Shown: piece by piece, positions 37,839-47,419 of the stretch | Layout of the letters: every line of letters begins with the position of its first letter | Numbering within the stretch: the first letter of the stretch is position 1 | Origin: Stenotrophomonas maltophilia | GTDB taxonomy: Bacteria > Pseudomonadota > Gammaproteobacteria > Xanthomonadales > Xanthomonadaceae | Reading direction: 5' to 3' | Assembly: GCA_009912235.1 (NCBI GenBank) | Contig: WNDS01000005.1 | Coordinates: 253,001 to 317,000 of the forward strand | Length of the DNA stretch: 64,000 bases | Notes under the pieces: model-generated | The model's input: only the letters and a program-made list of their open reading frames with translations | What the model was told of the DNA's origin: nothing | Database searches by the model: none | Made by a program: the position numbers and the translations under genes

Positions 37839-38744
37839 TCAGCGCTCGGAATGCCCGCTCTGGTCGTATTCGCGCGGGCTGAACAGCTCCGGCTGGATCA
37901 GCTCCACAAACGCCCGCGCCTGCGCCGACAACGCCTTGCCCCGGCGCACGATCACCCCGTAACTGCGCTCCGGGAACCAGCGCGCCATCGAGCGCGCCGC
38001 CAGCCGCTCGCGGTCGGCATCGTTCAGGCACAGCGCCGGCACGATGGAAATGCCCATGCCCATCGCCACGTACTGCTTGATCACTTCCCAGCCGCCCACA
38101 TCCAGCGCCACCGTGTAGGCGATGCGGTGCCGCTGGAACACCTGGTCCACCAGCCGGTAGGTGATCTGCCGCTTCGGCGGCAGCACCAACGGGTAGCGCG
38201 CCACCTCGGCCAGGTCCAGCTCGCCACGGGCCAGCGGATGGTCGGGCGGGGCGATCAGCACCTGCTCGAAGCGGTAGGCCGGCGCATAGCTCAGGTCGGC
38301 CGGCACGTCGGTCATCGACCCCACCGCCAGATCGGCCGCATCCTCGCGCAGCAGGTCGGTGCCGTCGGCACTGATCGCGTTATGCAGGGTCAGGCGCACG
38401 TCCGGGTAGCGCTGGCGGAAGCGCTCGACGATGCGCGGCAGCAGGTACAGGATGGTGGAGCTGTTGGCGGCGATGTTCAGTTCACCCGCATCCAGCCCGC
38501 GCACCTTGTCCTGGAAACGCGCCTCCAGCCCGTCCAGGCTCTCCACCAGCGGCTGCGTCATTTCATACAGCAGCTGGCCCTCGCGGGTGGGCGCCAGCCG
38601 GTGCCCGCTGCGCTCGAACAGCGGCACCCCCAGCTCGCGCTCCAGCGCCTGCAGTTGCTGGCTGATGGCCGGCTGGCTGACGAAAAGCGCCTCAGCCGCC
38701 CGTGAGACCGAGCCCAGGCGCACCGTCTGGCAGAACGCCCGCAA
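37839..38744 (-). CDS. LysR-type regulator, divergent from aceBA
   Basis: About 301 residues: winged-helix N-terminus (RLGSVSRAAEALFVSQPAIS) and a CysB/CbbR-type effector domain. It is divergent from malate synthase and isocitrate lyase, so it is the likely regulator of the glyoxylate shunt. The start is uncertain. The frame opens at TTG 38744 (LRAFCQTVRLGSV), and in-frame codons further upstream run as KSDRLKP and then TAG at 38768-38766. No ATG is in frame there, so either TTG is used or a base is wrong near the true start. A perfect inverted repeat in the gap fits a LysR operator. Confidence 0.82.
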   Translation of the reverse strand: MRAFCQTVRLGSVSRAAEALFVSQPAISQQLQALERELGVPLFERSGHRLAPTREGQLLYEMTQPLVESLDGLEARFQDKVRGLDAGELNIAANSSTILYLLPRIVERFRQRYPDVRLTLHNAISADGTDLLREDAADLAVGSMTDVPADLSYAPAYRFEQVLIAPPDHPLARGELDLAEVARYPLVLPPKRQITYRLVDQVFQRHRIAYTVALDVGGWEVIKQYVAMGMGISIVPALCLNDADRERLAARSMARWFPERSYGVIVRRGKALSAQARAFVELIQPELFSPREYDQSGHSER

Positions 38745-38816
38745 CGGCTTGAGCCGATCGGATTTCTAGGAAAAACGCGGACTTGGCGGGGTGCGCGTGG
38801 GCATGATGTCATGAGT

Positions 38817-38831
38817 ATAAGCACAACTTAT
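38817..38831. promoter_or_regulatory. LysR-type operator ATAAG-N5-CTTAT
   Basis: ATAAG-CACAA-CTTAT is a perfect inverted repeat with the T-N11-A layout of LysR sites. It lies between the divergent regulator and aceB, 82 bases before the aceB start. Confidence 0.6.
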
Positions 38832-38913
38832 GCGGGACATTGCAAAAACTGTTTTGCCAAATACTCGCCGCTGGCAGCACCGTGGAGACGTCCCCCACCG
38901 CTGGAGTGTTGCC

Positions 38914-40551
38914 ATGTCTGCCGTCGCTTCCGCCTTTTCCACTTCGCCGGCCAAGGCCACGCCCGGGATTTCCCTGGCGGCCCGGGTGGCCGGGCAGGAC
39001 AGCCTGCTGCCGGCCCCGCTGCTGGCCCTGCTGGTGTCGCTGCACCGCGCCGTGGAACCGGGCCGGCAGGCACAGCTGCAGGCGCGCCGCCAGCGCCAGG
39101 CGTTCTTCGACCAGGGCGGCCTGCCGGATTTCCGGGAAGACACCGCCGCGATCCGCCAGGGCGACTGGACTGCGGCCGCGCTGCCGGCCGCGCTGCAGGA
39201 CCGCCGCGTGGAGATCACCGGCCCGACCGACCCGAAGATGGTCATCAACGCGCTGAACTCCGGCGCCAAGGTGTTCATGGCCGACTTCGAGGATTCCACC
39301 TCGCTCACCTGGCGCAACCTGCTGGCCGGGCAGCAGTCGCTGGCCGCTGCCGTGCGCGGCGATCTGGAATTCACCGCACCGGCCGCCAACGGCAGGCCGG
39401 GCAAGCACTACACCCTGCGCCCCTACGAGGAACAGGCGGTGCTGATCGTGCGCCCGCGCGGCTGGCACCTGGACGAGAAGCATGTGTGCATCGATGGCCA
39501 GTTCATCGCCGGCGGCCTGTTCGACGCAGCGGTGTTCGCCTTCCACAACGCACGCACGCTGCAGGCCAAGGACCGCGGCCCGTACTTCTACCTGCCCAAG
39601 CTGCAGAGCATGGAAGAAGCGGCGCTGTGGGAGACCGCGCTGTCGCATATCGAAGGCATGCTCGGCCTGCCGCACGGCCAGATCAAGGTGACCGTGCTGA
39701 TCGAAACGCTGCCGGCGGTGTTCGAGATGGACGAGATCCTGCACGCCCTGCGTGAGCGCATCGTCGGCCTCAACTGCGGCCGCTGGCATTACATTTTCTC
39801 CTACCTGAAGACCTTCCGCCGCCACGCCGATCGCGTGCTGCCCGAGCGCGGCCAGGTGACCATGACCCAGCGGTTCCTGAAGGCCTATTCGGAACGGCTG
39901 ATCCAGACCTGCCACCACCGTGGCGCGCATGCGATGGGCGGCATGGCCGCGCAGATTCCGATCAACAGCGATGCGGCCGCCAACGAACAGGCCATGGCCC
40001 GCGTGCGTGCCGACAAGCTGCGCGAAGTCAGCGCCGGCCACGATGGCACCTGGGTCGCGCACCCGGCGCTGATTCCGGTGGCTATGGCGATCTTCGACGA
40101 ACACATGCCCACGCCGAACCAGCACCACGTGCTGCGCCATGATGTGCGCGTGGGCCGCGATGAACTGATCGCACGGCCGCCGGGCAGCATCACCCGCGCC
40201 GGTTTCGAGGGCAACGTAGAAGTCTGCGTGCGCTACCTGGCCGCGTGGCTGGACGGCAACGGCTGTGTGCCGATCCACCACCTGATGGAAGACGCGGCCA
40301 CCGCCGAGATCAGCCGCAGCCAGCTGTGGCAGTGGCTGCACACCCCGGACCAGCAGCTGGACGATGGCACCGCCATCGACCTGCCGCTGCTCGACAGCAC
40401 GCAGGCGCAGCTGCCGGCGCGGCTGGGCGATACCGCCGCGCTGCCCGGTGGCGCCCGCATCGGCGAGGCCATCGCCCTGCTGGGTGAGCTGAGCCGCAGC
40501 ACTGAACTGACTGATTTCCTGACCCTGCCGGCCTACGCGCGCATCGACTGA
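38914..40551 (+). CDS. aceB: Malate synthase A
   Basis: Condenses glyoxylate with acetyl-CoA to malate in the glyoxylate shunt. The 545-residue length is typical of isoform A. Marks are [39 protein letters not shown], the signature [18 protein letters not shown], and [19 protein letters not shown] with catalytic Arg/Asp residues in the TIM barrel. ATG 38914 with GGAG upstream (38902-38905) is chosen; an in-frame ATG at 38830 is too close to the operator. aceA follows after 65 bases. Confidence 0.95.
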   Translation: MSAVASAFSTSPAKATPGISLAARVAGQDSLLPAPLLALLVSLHRAVEPGRQAQLQARRQRQAFFDQGGLPDFREDTAAIRQGDWTAAALPAALQDRRVEITGPTDPKMVINALNSGAKVFMADFEDSTSLTWRNLLAGQQSLAAAVRGDLEFTAPAANGRPGKHYTLRPYEEQAVLIVRPRGWHLDEKHVCIDGQFIAGGLFDAAVFAFHNARTLQAKDRGPYFYLPKLQSMEEAALWETALSHIEGMLGLPHGQIKVTVLIETLPAVFEMDEILHALRERIVGLNCGRWHYIFSYLKTFRRHADRVLPERGQVTMTQRFLKAYSERLIQTCHHRGAHAMGGMAAQIPINSDAAANEQAMARVRADKLREVSAGHDGTWVAHPALIPVAMAIFDEHMPTPNQHHVLRHDVRVGRDELIARPPGSITRAGFEGNVEVCVRYLAAWLDGNGCVPIHHLMEDAATAEISRSQLWQWLHTPDQQLDDGTAIDLPLLDSTQAQLPARLGDTAALPGGARIGEAIALLGELSRSTELTDFLTLPAYARID

Positions 40552-40616
40552 CGGTCTGCATTTCCCGCTGTTCCTTCCCCGCTGCATCCGCTGCACGAAC
40601 CGAACTGGAGAAAGAC

Positions 40617-41909
40617 ATGAGCACCCTGCCCACTGCCGAACAGATCCAGCACGACTGGGACACCCACCCGCGCTGGGAAGGCATCCAGCGCAACTACAGC
40701 GCCGCCGACGTGGTGCGCCTGCGTGGCACCGTCCATATCGAACATTCGCTGGCCCGGCTGGGTGCGGAAAAGCTGTGGAAATCGCTGCACGAGCGCGAGT
40801 TCGTCAATGCGCTGGGCACGCTGACCGGCAACCAGGCCATGCAGCAGGTCAAGGCCGGCTTGAAGGCGATCTACCTGTCCGGCTGGCAGGCGGCCGCCGA
40901 TGCCAACCTGGCCGGGCAGATGTACCCGGACCAGTCGCTGTACCCGGCCGATTCGGTGCCGGCGGTGGTCAAGCGCATCAACAACACCCTGCTGCGCGCC
41001 GACCAGCTGCACCACGCCGAAGGCAAGGATGACATCGACTTCCTGCAGCCCATCGTGGCCGACGCCGAAGCCGGTTTCGGCGGCGTGCTCAAAGCCTTCG
41101 AGCTGATGAAGGCGATGATCGAAGCCGGCGCGGCCGGCGTGCACTTCGAAGACCAGCTGGCCTCGGTGAAGAAGTGCGGGCACATGGGCGGCAAGGTGCT
41201 GGTGCCGACCCGCGAGGCCATCGAGAAGCTCAACGCCGCGCGCCTGGCCGCCGACGTGCTGGGCGTGCCGACCCTGCTAGTGGCGCGCACCGTTGCCGAA
41301 GCCGCCGACCTGCTGACCAGTGACATCGACGGCAACGACCAGCCGTTCACCACCGGCAAGCGCACCGTGGAAGGCTTCTACAAGACCCGCAATGGACTGG
41401 ACCAGGCGATCAGCCGCGGCCTGGCCTACGCGCCCTATGCCGACCTGGTGTGGTGCGAGACCGGCAAGCCGGATCTGGAGTTCGCGCGGAAGTTCGCCGA
41501 GGCGATCCATGCGAAGTTCCCCGGCAAGCTGCTGGCCTACAACTGCTCGCCCAGCTTCAACTGGAAGAAGAACCTGGACGACGCCACCATCGCCAAGTTC
41601 CAGCGCGAGCTGGGCAGCTACGGCTACAAGTTCCAGTTCATCACCCTGGCCGGCTTCCACGCGCTGAATTACGGCATGTTCAACCTGGCCCACGGTTATG
41701 CGCGCCGCCAGATGAGCGCCTTCGTGAAACTGCAGGAAGCCGAGTTCGAAGCGGCCGAGCGCGGCTTCACTGCGGTCAAGCACCAGCGCGAGGTCGGCAC
41801 CGGCTACTTCGATGCGGTCACCCAGGCCATCCAGCAGGGCCAGTCGTCCACCACCGCGCTGACCGGTTCCACCGAAGAAGAGCAGTTCCACGGCGAACGC
41901 GCGGCCTGA
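40617..41909 (+). CDS. aceA: Isocitrate lyase
   Basis: Cleaves isocitrate into succinate and glyoxylate. 430 residues; the catalytic [11 protein letters not shown] loop (Cys) is intact, with [12 protein letters not shown] and NCSPSFNW segments also present. The Shine-Dalgarno is GGAG (40605-40608). It is cotranscribed with aceB; a 14-base perfect stem follows. Confidence 0.96.
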   Translation: MSTLPTAEQIQHDWDTHPRWEGIQRNYSAADVVRLRGTVHIEHSLARLGAEKLWKSLHEREFVNALGTLTGNQAMQQVKAGLKAIYLSGWQAAADANLAGQMYPDQSLYPADSVPAVVKRINNTLLRADQLHHAEGKDDIDFLQPIVADAEAGFGGVLKAFELMKAMIEAGAAGVHFEDQLASVKKCGHMGGKVLVPTREAIEKLNAARLAADVLGVPTLLVARTVAEAADLLTSDIDGNDQPFTTGKRTVEGFYKTRNGLDQAISRGLAYAPYADLVWCETGKPDLEFARKFAEAIHAKFPGKLLAYNCSPSFNWKKNLDDATIAKFQRELGSYGYKFQFITLAGFHALNYGMFNLAHGYARRQMSAFVKLQEAEFEAAERGFTAVKHQREVGTGYFDAVTQAIQQGQSSTTALTGSTEEEQFHGERAA

Positions 41910-41971
41910 TCCATACGCCTGTGCCGCACTCGCCGGCGGGCACACTCAGGGCGGCCAGGGAAAGGCCGGAC

Positions 41972-42003
41972 AACGGCGGCAGGTCGGGGGACCTGCCGCC
42001 GTT
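41972..42003 (+). terminator. Hairpin after aceBA
   Basis: AACGGCGGCAGGTC-GGGG-GACCTGCCGCCGTT, a 14-base perfect stem with a tetraloop, 62 bases after the aceA stop. There is no T-run behind it, but the stem is very strong. Confidence 0.65.
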
Positions 42004-42118
42004 GCTGTACCGGGCCCGGGGATGGCCCGGGTGGGGGTTGTTTCGTGCACATTGCTGACTGGTTCAGCGCACGATGCGCGATTTTTGGCGTGACGGGCGT
42101 GTCAGGGTCAATCAGCTA

Positions 42119-42142
42119 AAAATGCGATATGGCGCGCATTTT
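42119..42142. promoter_or_regulatory. Inverted repeat AAAATGCG-N8-CGCATTTT
   Basis: Eight-base perfect arms separated by ATATGGCG, about 55 bases upstream of the cNMP/GGDEF start codon. The AT content and symmetry suggest an operator or promoter-overlapping site controlling the signalling island. Confidence 0.5.
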
Positions 42143-42196
42143 AAAGAGTGGTATGTTCCGCGGCTCACCAGGGGACGTCTGGCGGCGGGTGCAGGA

Positions 42197-43244
42197 ATGA
42201 CCGGCAGGGGTGTGGCCGAGAACAGCGATGCGACGACCGGTATTGCCCAGGTGGCGATGGCCGAGATCGTGCATGCCGTACTGACCGATGGTGAAGCCGA
42301 CCTTTTTGTCCGCTTCGGGCGCCGGCGTCAGCTGGCCACCGGCGAATGGCTTTTCCTGCGCGGCCACCGTGGCGAGCGCATGTATGTGGTGCTGAGCGGC
42401 CAGATCGAGCTCGATTTCGGCGGAGACCTGGTGGTCAAGACGCTGGGCCGCAACGAATTCTTCGGTGAACTGGGCCTGCTGGTGGGCGACCACCTGCGCA
42501 GCGCCGGCGCCCGCGCGCTGCAGGACACCGAAGTGGTTGAACTGGGCCAGCCCGATTTCAACCGCCTGGTGGAGGCCGACCCCGGCCTGGCGGCCTACTT
42601 CCTGCGCCGCACGATCATGCGCATGGTGGCCAACGAACAGGCGCTGATCGCCCAGCTGCGACGCCGCAACCACGACCTGGAAACGGCGCTCGACAACCTC
42701 TACATCACCACCCACTAGCTCTCGCATACGCGCGAACTGGTGCGCACCGACGACCTGACCGACCTGCACAACCGGCGTGGGCTCACCCGCTACCTGCAGG
42801 ACAGCCGGCGCCAGCCCGAGGGCCGGCCGCAGGGCCTGCTGCTGATCGACTGCGACCACTTCAAGCAGGTCAACGACCGCTATGGCCACCAAGCCGGCGA
42901 CCGCGTGCTGCAGAGCCTGGCCAACATCCTGCGTTCGATGGCCAGCGAAGACGACCTGGCCTGCCGCCTCGGCGGCGACGAGTTCTGCCTGCTGCTGCGC
43001 CGTGCCGACGCCGGCAGCCTGCAGCACGCCGCCGAATTCCTGCTCAGCGCCGAGCACGGCCTGCTCGAGCGCAGCCACGCCACCCCGCACGTCAGCCTGG
43101 TCAGCATCGGCGCGACCCTGCTGCCCCCGGACGCGGACTGGAGCGAGTGGTACGCTCGTGCCGACCGCGCCCTCTACCAGGCTAAGCGCGCGCGGGGGGG
43201 GGGGGAATTGCGTGCGCTGGGCCGACGGCGCCGAGGGCACATGA
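42197..43244 (+). pseudogene. cNMP-binding/GGDEF diguanylate cyclase, TAG plus poly-G frameshift
   Basis: N-terminal cyclic-nucleotide-binding domain (about 20-150; GEWLFLRGHRGERMYVVLSG, GRNEFFGELGLLVGDHLRSA), helical linker, then GGDEF (about 180-340; DDLTDLHNRRGL, LIDCDHFKQVNDRYGHQAGD, CRLGGDEFCLLLRRA). The layout matches X. campestris XC_0249, which binds cGMP and then makes c-di-GMP. Codon 174 (42716-42718) is TAG where family sequence suggests Gln, and a 12-G run (43194-43205) throws the last codons out of frame; with 11 Gs the product ends GGGNCVRWADGAEGT at 43244, about 348 residues. The Shine-Dalgarno AGGA precedes ATG 42197. The next gene starts 15 bases downstream. Confidence 0.85.
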
Positions 43245-43259
43245 GCAGGGGACAGGGAC

Positions 43260-45799
43260 ATGAACGCCGACACGGGAACGTCGACGCCGCATAACGAGCA
43301 GCTGCGTGCATTGCTGTTCGCCGATCTGTGCGATTCACTGCAGCTGGTCGAACGCATCGGCGATATCGCCGCCGCCGAGCTGTTCCAGCATCACGACCGC
43401 CTGGTGCTGGCGCTGCAGCAGCGCTGGAACGGGCAGCTGATCGATCGCTCCGACGCTCTTTTCATGCTGTTCGAATGCCCGGTGGATGCGCTGGGTTTCG
43501 CGCTGGATTACCAGCGTGGGCTGCAGCAGCTGGGGCAGGAGCGCGACATCGTGCTGCAGTCGCGTGCCGGCCTGCACGTGGGCGATGTGCTGACCTGGGA
43601 AAACAGCGCCGAAGCAGTCAAGGCCGGGGCCAAGCCCATCGAAGTGGAGGGCCTGGCCAAGCCGATGGCCGCGCGCCTGATGCAGCTGGCGCGTCCCGGG
43701 CAGATCCTGCTGTCTTCGGTGGCCGAGGCGATGATGCGGCGTGCCAGCGCCAGCCTGGGCGAAGCGGGCGAGGGGTTGGTCTGGCAGTCGTTCGGGCGCT
43801 GGCGCTCCAAGGGTGTGGCGCAGCCGATGGACGTGTTCGGCGTTTACGACCCGGCCACGCGCAGCATCGGGCGGCCGCGGCAAAGTGCCAAGGCCTCACG
43901 TGATATTCCGGTCTGGCGGCGACCGCTGGTCATGACCGCCGAAGTCACCCTGGTCGCCGCGCTGATGGTCGGAGCCTGGTTCCTGACCCGGCCACAGCCG
44001 GCCATCGCCTTCGCCGAGCGCGACTGGGTGGTCATCGGCAAGCTGAAGAATTTCACCGGCAACGCACTGCTGGACGATTCACTGGAACAGGCGCTGAGGA
44101 TCAGCCTTGAGCAATCGCCTTACCTGAACGTGCTGACCGATGATCAGGTGTCGCGTACGTTGGCGATGATGCGCCGCCGGAGCGGGGAGGCCATGGACCG
44201 TGAGCAGGCCATCGCCATCGCGGTGCGCTCTGGCGCGCGGCTGGTGCTGATGCCCACCGTGGCCAATGTGGGCGGGCGGCCGCGTTTTTCGGTCGAGGTG
44301 TTGGAACCCCAGAGCCAGCGCACGCTGGTGTCTGCCAGTGCCAACGCCGGTGGCGGCGAGGGCGCCATCCTGGCTGCGGTGGATGATGTGTCCAGGCAGC
44401 TGCGCAAGCAGCTGGGCGAGGACCGGACGGCCATCGGCAGTGCCAGCCAGCCGCTGCCGCAGGTCACAACCCCGGACATGGATGCCCTGCGTGCCTATGC
44501 GCTGGGCCAGAAGCGCTACAGCCGGGGTGACTTCAAGGGAGCGCTGGCCTTTTTCCAGCAGGCGACCGATGTCGATCCCGATTTCGCGCTGGCCTGGCTA
44601 GGGCAGAGCCGATGCCGCTTTGCCAGCATGGACTATCTGGGCGCATCGCAACTGCTGGACGAAGCGCGCAAGCGCTCGGAGCACCTGACACCGCGCGAGC
44701 GCCTGTGCGTCAAGAACTGGGCACTGCAGATCGGCGATCCCGATCGCGCCACCGATGGCTGGGCGCGCATGGCCGAGCTGTACCCGGACTACATTCCCAC
44801 CAGCTACAACGCTGCGCTGAACCTGTTCCATGAAAACCGTATTGAAGAGTCGCTTGTTGTTTCTAGGCGGGTCTCCAGAAGCAAGGTTGAGCTGCCGGAA
44901 GTGGCCCAGGACCAGTACGGCCGGGCATTGCTGGCCAGCGAGCAGTACGCGGACGCGGACATTGCCTTCAGCCGCGCGGCCATCAACGGCTGGGGCGGCC
45001 CCTGATGCGTCAGGCAACGGTTGCCGCCGCGCAGCAGCAGTTCGACAAGGCCAACGAACTGTTGGGGCGCATCGGCCCGGACGATTTCCACGCTGGGAAC
45101 TTCGCCACCACCATCGCCCTGGACCAGGGAAACCTGCAGCGTGCGATCGCCCTGGCGGAAAAAGGGCGTGCACTGGCCCAGCATCGCGAGGGCATGGACC
45201 GTTACAACTTCGATATGCCGTTGGCCGTGGCCTACATGATGGCCGGCGACAAGGCGCGTGCATTGAAGGTTGCCCGCTCAGCCGCAACGGCACCTTTCCA
45301 GGGCCTGGACAAGGAACCCACGGTTGAGCAGGCGGACCGGTTGGTTGCTGCCCACGCGGGTGCAATGCTGTCGTTGCGGCTCGGAGACGTTGCGCCGGCG
45401 CGCGCGGTACAGAAACGCGTCGATGCAATCGCGGGATTGCCCAGCAGTATCGTGCTGCAGCAGTTCCGCACGCTGCTGGCTGCCCGGTTGCTTGAGAACA
45501 GTGGGCAGCCGCAGCAGGCCATGGACATGCTGAAGCCGCTGCTGCAACGACAGCCGCGGATGCAGGTGCGTGTGGCGGTGCGCGATCTTGCTCTGGAACT
45601 TGGGCAGCAGGAGGTCGCGCAGGAACAGGCGCGCTGACTGCAGAAGCGCCCCGGGTTTGCATACGCCGAGGCGCAATGCAGTTCCTTCCTGCAGGCGCTC
45701 AATGTGGCCGATATCAGGCGGCTGTCCTCGCCGACCGCCAGTGAACAGGTGCCCCTGGCGACCGCAACAGGTCAGCGCAGCGTGCACGGTTTGCCGTAA
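43260..45799 (+). pseudogene. Class III nucleotidyl cyclase-TPR protein of a peptide modification system
   Basis: Reconstructed length about 846 codons. Residues 1-180 form a class III cyclase domain: metal Asps in RALLFADLCDS and LIDRSDALFMLF, GLHVGDVL, and MAARLMQLARPGQILLS. A single membrane span lies at about 225-245. A TolB/FlgO-like domain follows (WVVIGKLKNFTGNALLDDSL) and then TPR-like repeats (AYALGQKRYSRGDFKGALAF). Two lesions: a missing C at about 45001 (WGGP, then LMRQATVAAAQQQF) and TGA at 45635-45637 where Trp is expected (QAR-stop-LQKRPGFAYAEA). It matches the family described as putative peptide modification system cyclase and the X. campestris XC_0250 guanylate cyclase layout. 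Its 3' end overlaps the precursor gene by 28 bases. Confidence 0.78.
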
Positions 45800-46068
45800 C
45801 CGTCTTCCAGCATGGGCACCGAATAGCCGGTGCCACTGGTCAGCATCGCAATGATCTGATCCTCGGCCTGGGCAATGACCGATTTGTCCGCCAGGCTGAT
45901 GTTGCTGCAGCACTCTTCCACGAACTGTTGCAGCTCGGCCGGATTGCCAGGCACGTGGCCGGCAAGCAACAGCGCGGCTGCGGTGTCCGTCGTGAACAGA
46001 TGGCGGAAGGTGTCATCGGTTGCAAGCCGATGGACCAGGGTCTGCGCCACCGGCAGTGAAAGGGTCAA
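45772..46068 (-). CDS. Putative modified (RiPP) precursor peptide, NHLP-related
   Basis: A 98-residue peptide. The N-terminal part reads like a nitrile-hydratase-like leader: LATDDTFRHLFTTDTAAALL matches the A.DP.FR..L..DP.AAL pattern, followed by PAELQQFVEECCSN. The C-terminal 24 residues (MLTSGTGYSVPMLEDGYGKP then CTLR) are Gly/Tyr-rich with one Cys and would be the core. Start TTG 46068; an in-frame ATT at 46077 sits six bases after an AGGA and would give MSTLTLSLP, so ATT (or a misread ATG) may be the true start. It lies tail to tail with the cyclase and is divergent from the dehydrogenase. This pairing is the mark of the family. Confidence 0.72.
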   Translation of the reverse strand: MTLSLPVAQTLVHRLATDDTFRHLFTTDTAAALLLAGHVPGNPAELQQFVEECCSNISLADKSVIAQAEDQIIAMLTSGTGYSVPMLEDGYGKPCTLR

Positions 46069-46220
46069 CGTGGAAATCGAGTGTCCTGATTCAGTTCAGT
46101 AGGAAAAGGTAGTAGGGATGTCGGCGCGCGAAGGGCGTTCTTAAGTAGATTACTCATGCGATGTAAAGGAATTGCGTCGCGGTTCGATAAAGTAGGTTCA
46201 ACATTTCGGGAGTTGCCTGC

Positions 46221-47390
46221 TTGGACGTCAGACGTTGCGCAATCGTGGTGGTGCACCCCACCGAGCAGATGGCGTTCGCCGTCGAGAGCCTGCTTCAAGG
46301 GGGCGATGGGCTGGCGCGGACGTTGACCTGGCAGGCACTGGCCCCGCACCTGGACGCACCGGTGCGGCTGGATGCTGGTGCACAGGCGGCGTTGGGCACG
46401 TTCAGCTCCAGCGCATGGACCACGATCACGGCCGACGAGGCCGCATCGCCCGAACTGGCCCCGCTGCTTGCCGGCGGGCTGCTGCTGCAGCGTGGGCAGG
46501 ACACCGACGTCGCCCGCCGCGACGAACGCCTGCGCGCCACCCACTGGCATCCGCTCGCGGCCGTGATGCACGCGTTCTCCCGCTGGGAAAATGTGGATGC
46601 GGTGCGCAACATGCGGGATTCGCAGATCGAGACCGCTTCGCAGATGCGCAGGACGCTGGGCGCACCGCCGCCGCATGCCGCCGCCGTCGAAGGGAACAGC
46701 GGGGCATTGGCGCGGCAGCCGGCCAATGCGTTTGATGCGTTGCTGGGCCGTCGCGTCACCTGCCGCAACTTCGATGCCGGCAGGCCGCTGCCGCTGGCGA
46801 TGCTCAGCCAGATGCTGCAGCGCGCGTTCGGCAGCTCGGCCTGCCAGCGCGAAGGTGACGACCTGGTATTCCTGAAGAAGAACGTGCCCTCCGGTGGCGG
46901 GCTGCATCCCATCGAGGCCTACGTGGTGGTGTGCAACGTCGAGGGCCTGTCCTCAGGGATCTACCTGTACCAGGCCCAGGCCCACGCGCTGAAACCCATC
47001 AAGGGCAGCCCCACGGTCGACCGCGAGTTCGTGATGTCGATGGTCGGCCAGCAGCACTGGTTTGCCGACGCGCATGTGCTGGTGATCCTCGCGCCGCGAT
47101 TCAACAGGACGTACTCGAAGTACCGGCAGCATGCCAAGAGTTACCGGGTGGTTGCGATGGAGGCGGGGCACCTGTCGCAGACGCTGTATCTGTCAGCCAC
47201 CGATGCGGGGTTGGGTGCGTTCATCACCGCAGCCATCAATGAAAGGCCCATCGAACGCGCGCTGGGCCTGGACACGATCAACGAGGGCGTGCTTGCCGTC
47301 TGTGGCTTCGGCTGGCGCGCCTCGCAGATGACCACCAGCGAGCTCGATCCCGCTGGGCAGATCTGGCACCCCGCCGCTCAGGCGGGGTGA
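46221..47390 (+). CDS. SagB-type peptide maturation dehydrogenase
   Basis: A 389-residue flavoprotein related to SagB/ThcOx nitroreductases that oxidise thiazoline/oxazoline rings in RiPPs. About the first 150 residues are a family-specific extension (QMAFAVESLLQGGDGLARTL). The FMN domain follows: RVTCRNFDAGRPLPLAMLSQ at about 178, VPSGGGLHPIEAYVVV at about 222, YRVVAMEAGHLSQTLYLSAT and a closing EGVLAVCGFGW. TTG 46221 follows GGGAG with good spacing. No YcaO cyclodehydratase, protease or exporter is seen in the window, so the substrate bond is unknown. Its 3' end contains the first of two terminators. Confidence 0.82.
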   Translation: MDVRRCAIVVVHPTEQMAFAVESLLQGGDGLARTLTWQALAPHLDAPVRLDAGAQAALGTFSSSAWTTITADEAASPELAPLLAGGLLLQRGQDTDVARRDERLRATHWHPLAAVMHAFSRWENVDAVRNMRDSQIETASQMRRTLGAPPPHAAAVEGNSGALARQPANAFDALLGRRVTCRNFDAGRPLPLAMLSQMLQRAFGSSACQREGDDLVFLKKNVPSGGGLHPIEAYVVVCNVEGLSSGIYLYQAQAHALKPIKGSPTVDREFVMSMVGQQHWFADAHVLVILAPRFNRTYSKYRQHAKSYRVVAMEAGHLSQTLYLSATDAGLGAFITAAINERPIERALGLDTINEGVLAVCGFGWRASQMTTSELDPAGQIWHPAAQAG

Positions 47391-47419
47391 GGGAACGAGG
47401 CGGGCGATCAACCCGCCTC
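47369..47419. terminator. Double hairpin between convergent dehydrogenase and carboxylase genes
   Basis: CCCCGCC-GCTCA-GGCGGGG (47369-47387) overlaps the end of the SagB-type gene; GAGGCGGG-CGATCAA-CCCGCCTC (47397-47419) overlaps the end of the carboxylase gene. Confidence 0.6.

Noticed and set aside
45005..45637. A separate TPR protein gene starting at ATG 45005
   Set aside because: Its sequence continues the cyclase's TPR region directly; adding one base at about 45001 joins them, so the ATG is internal.
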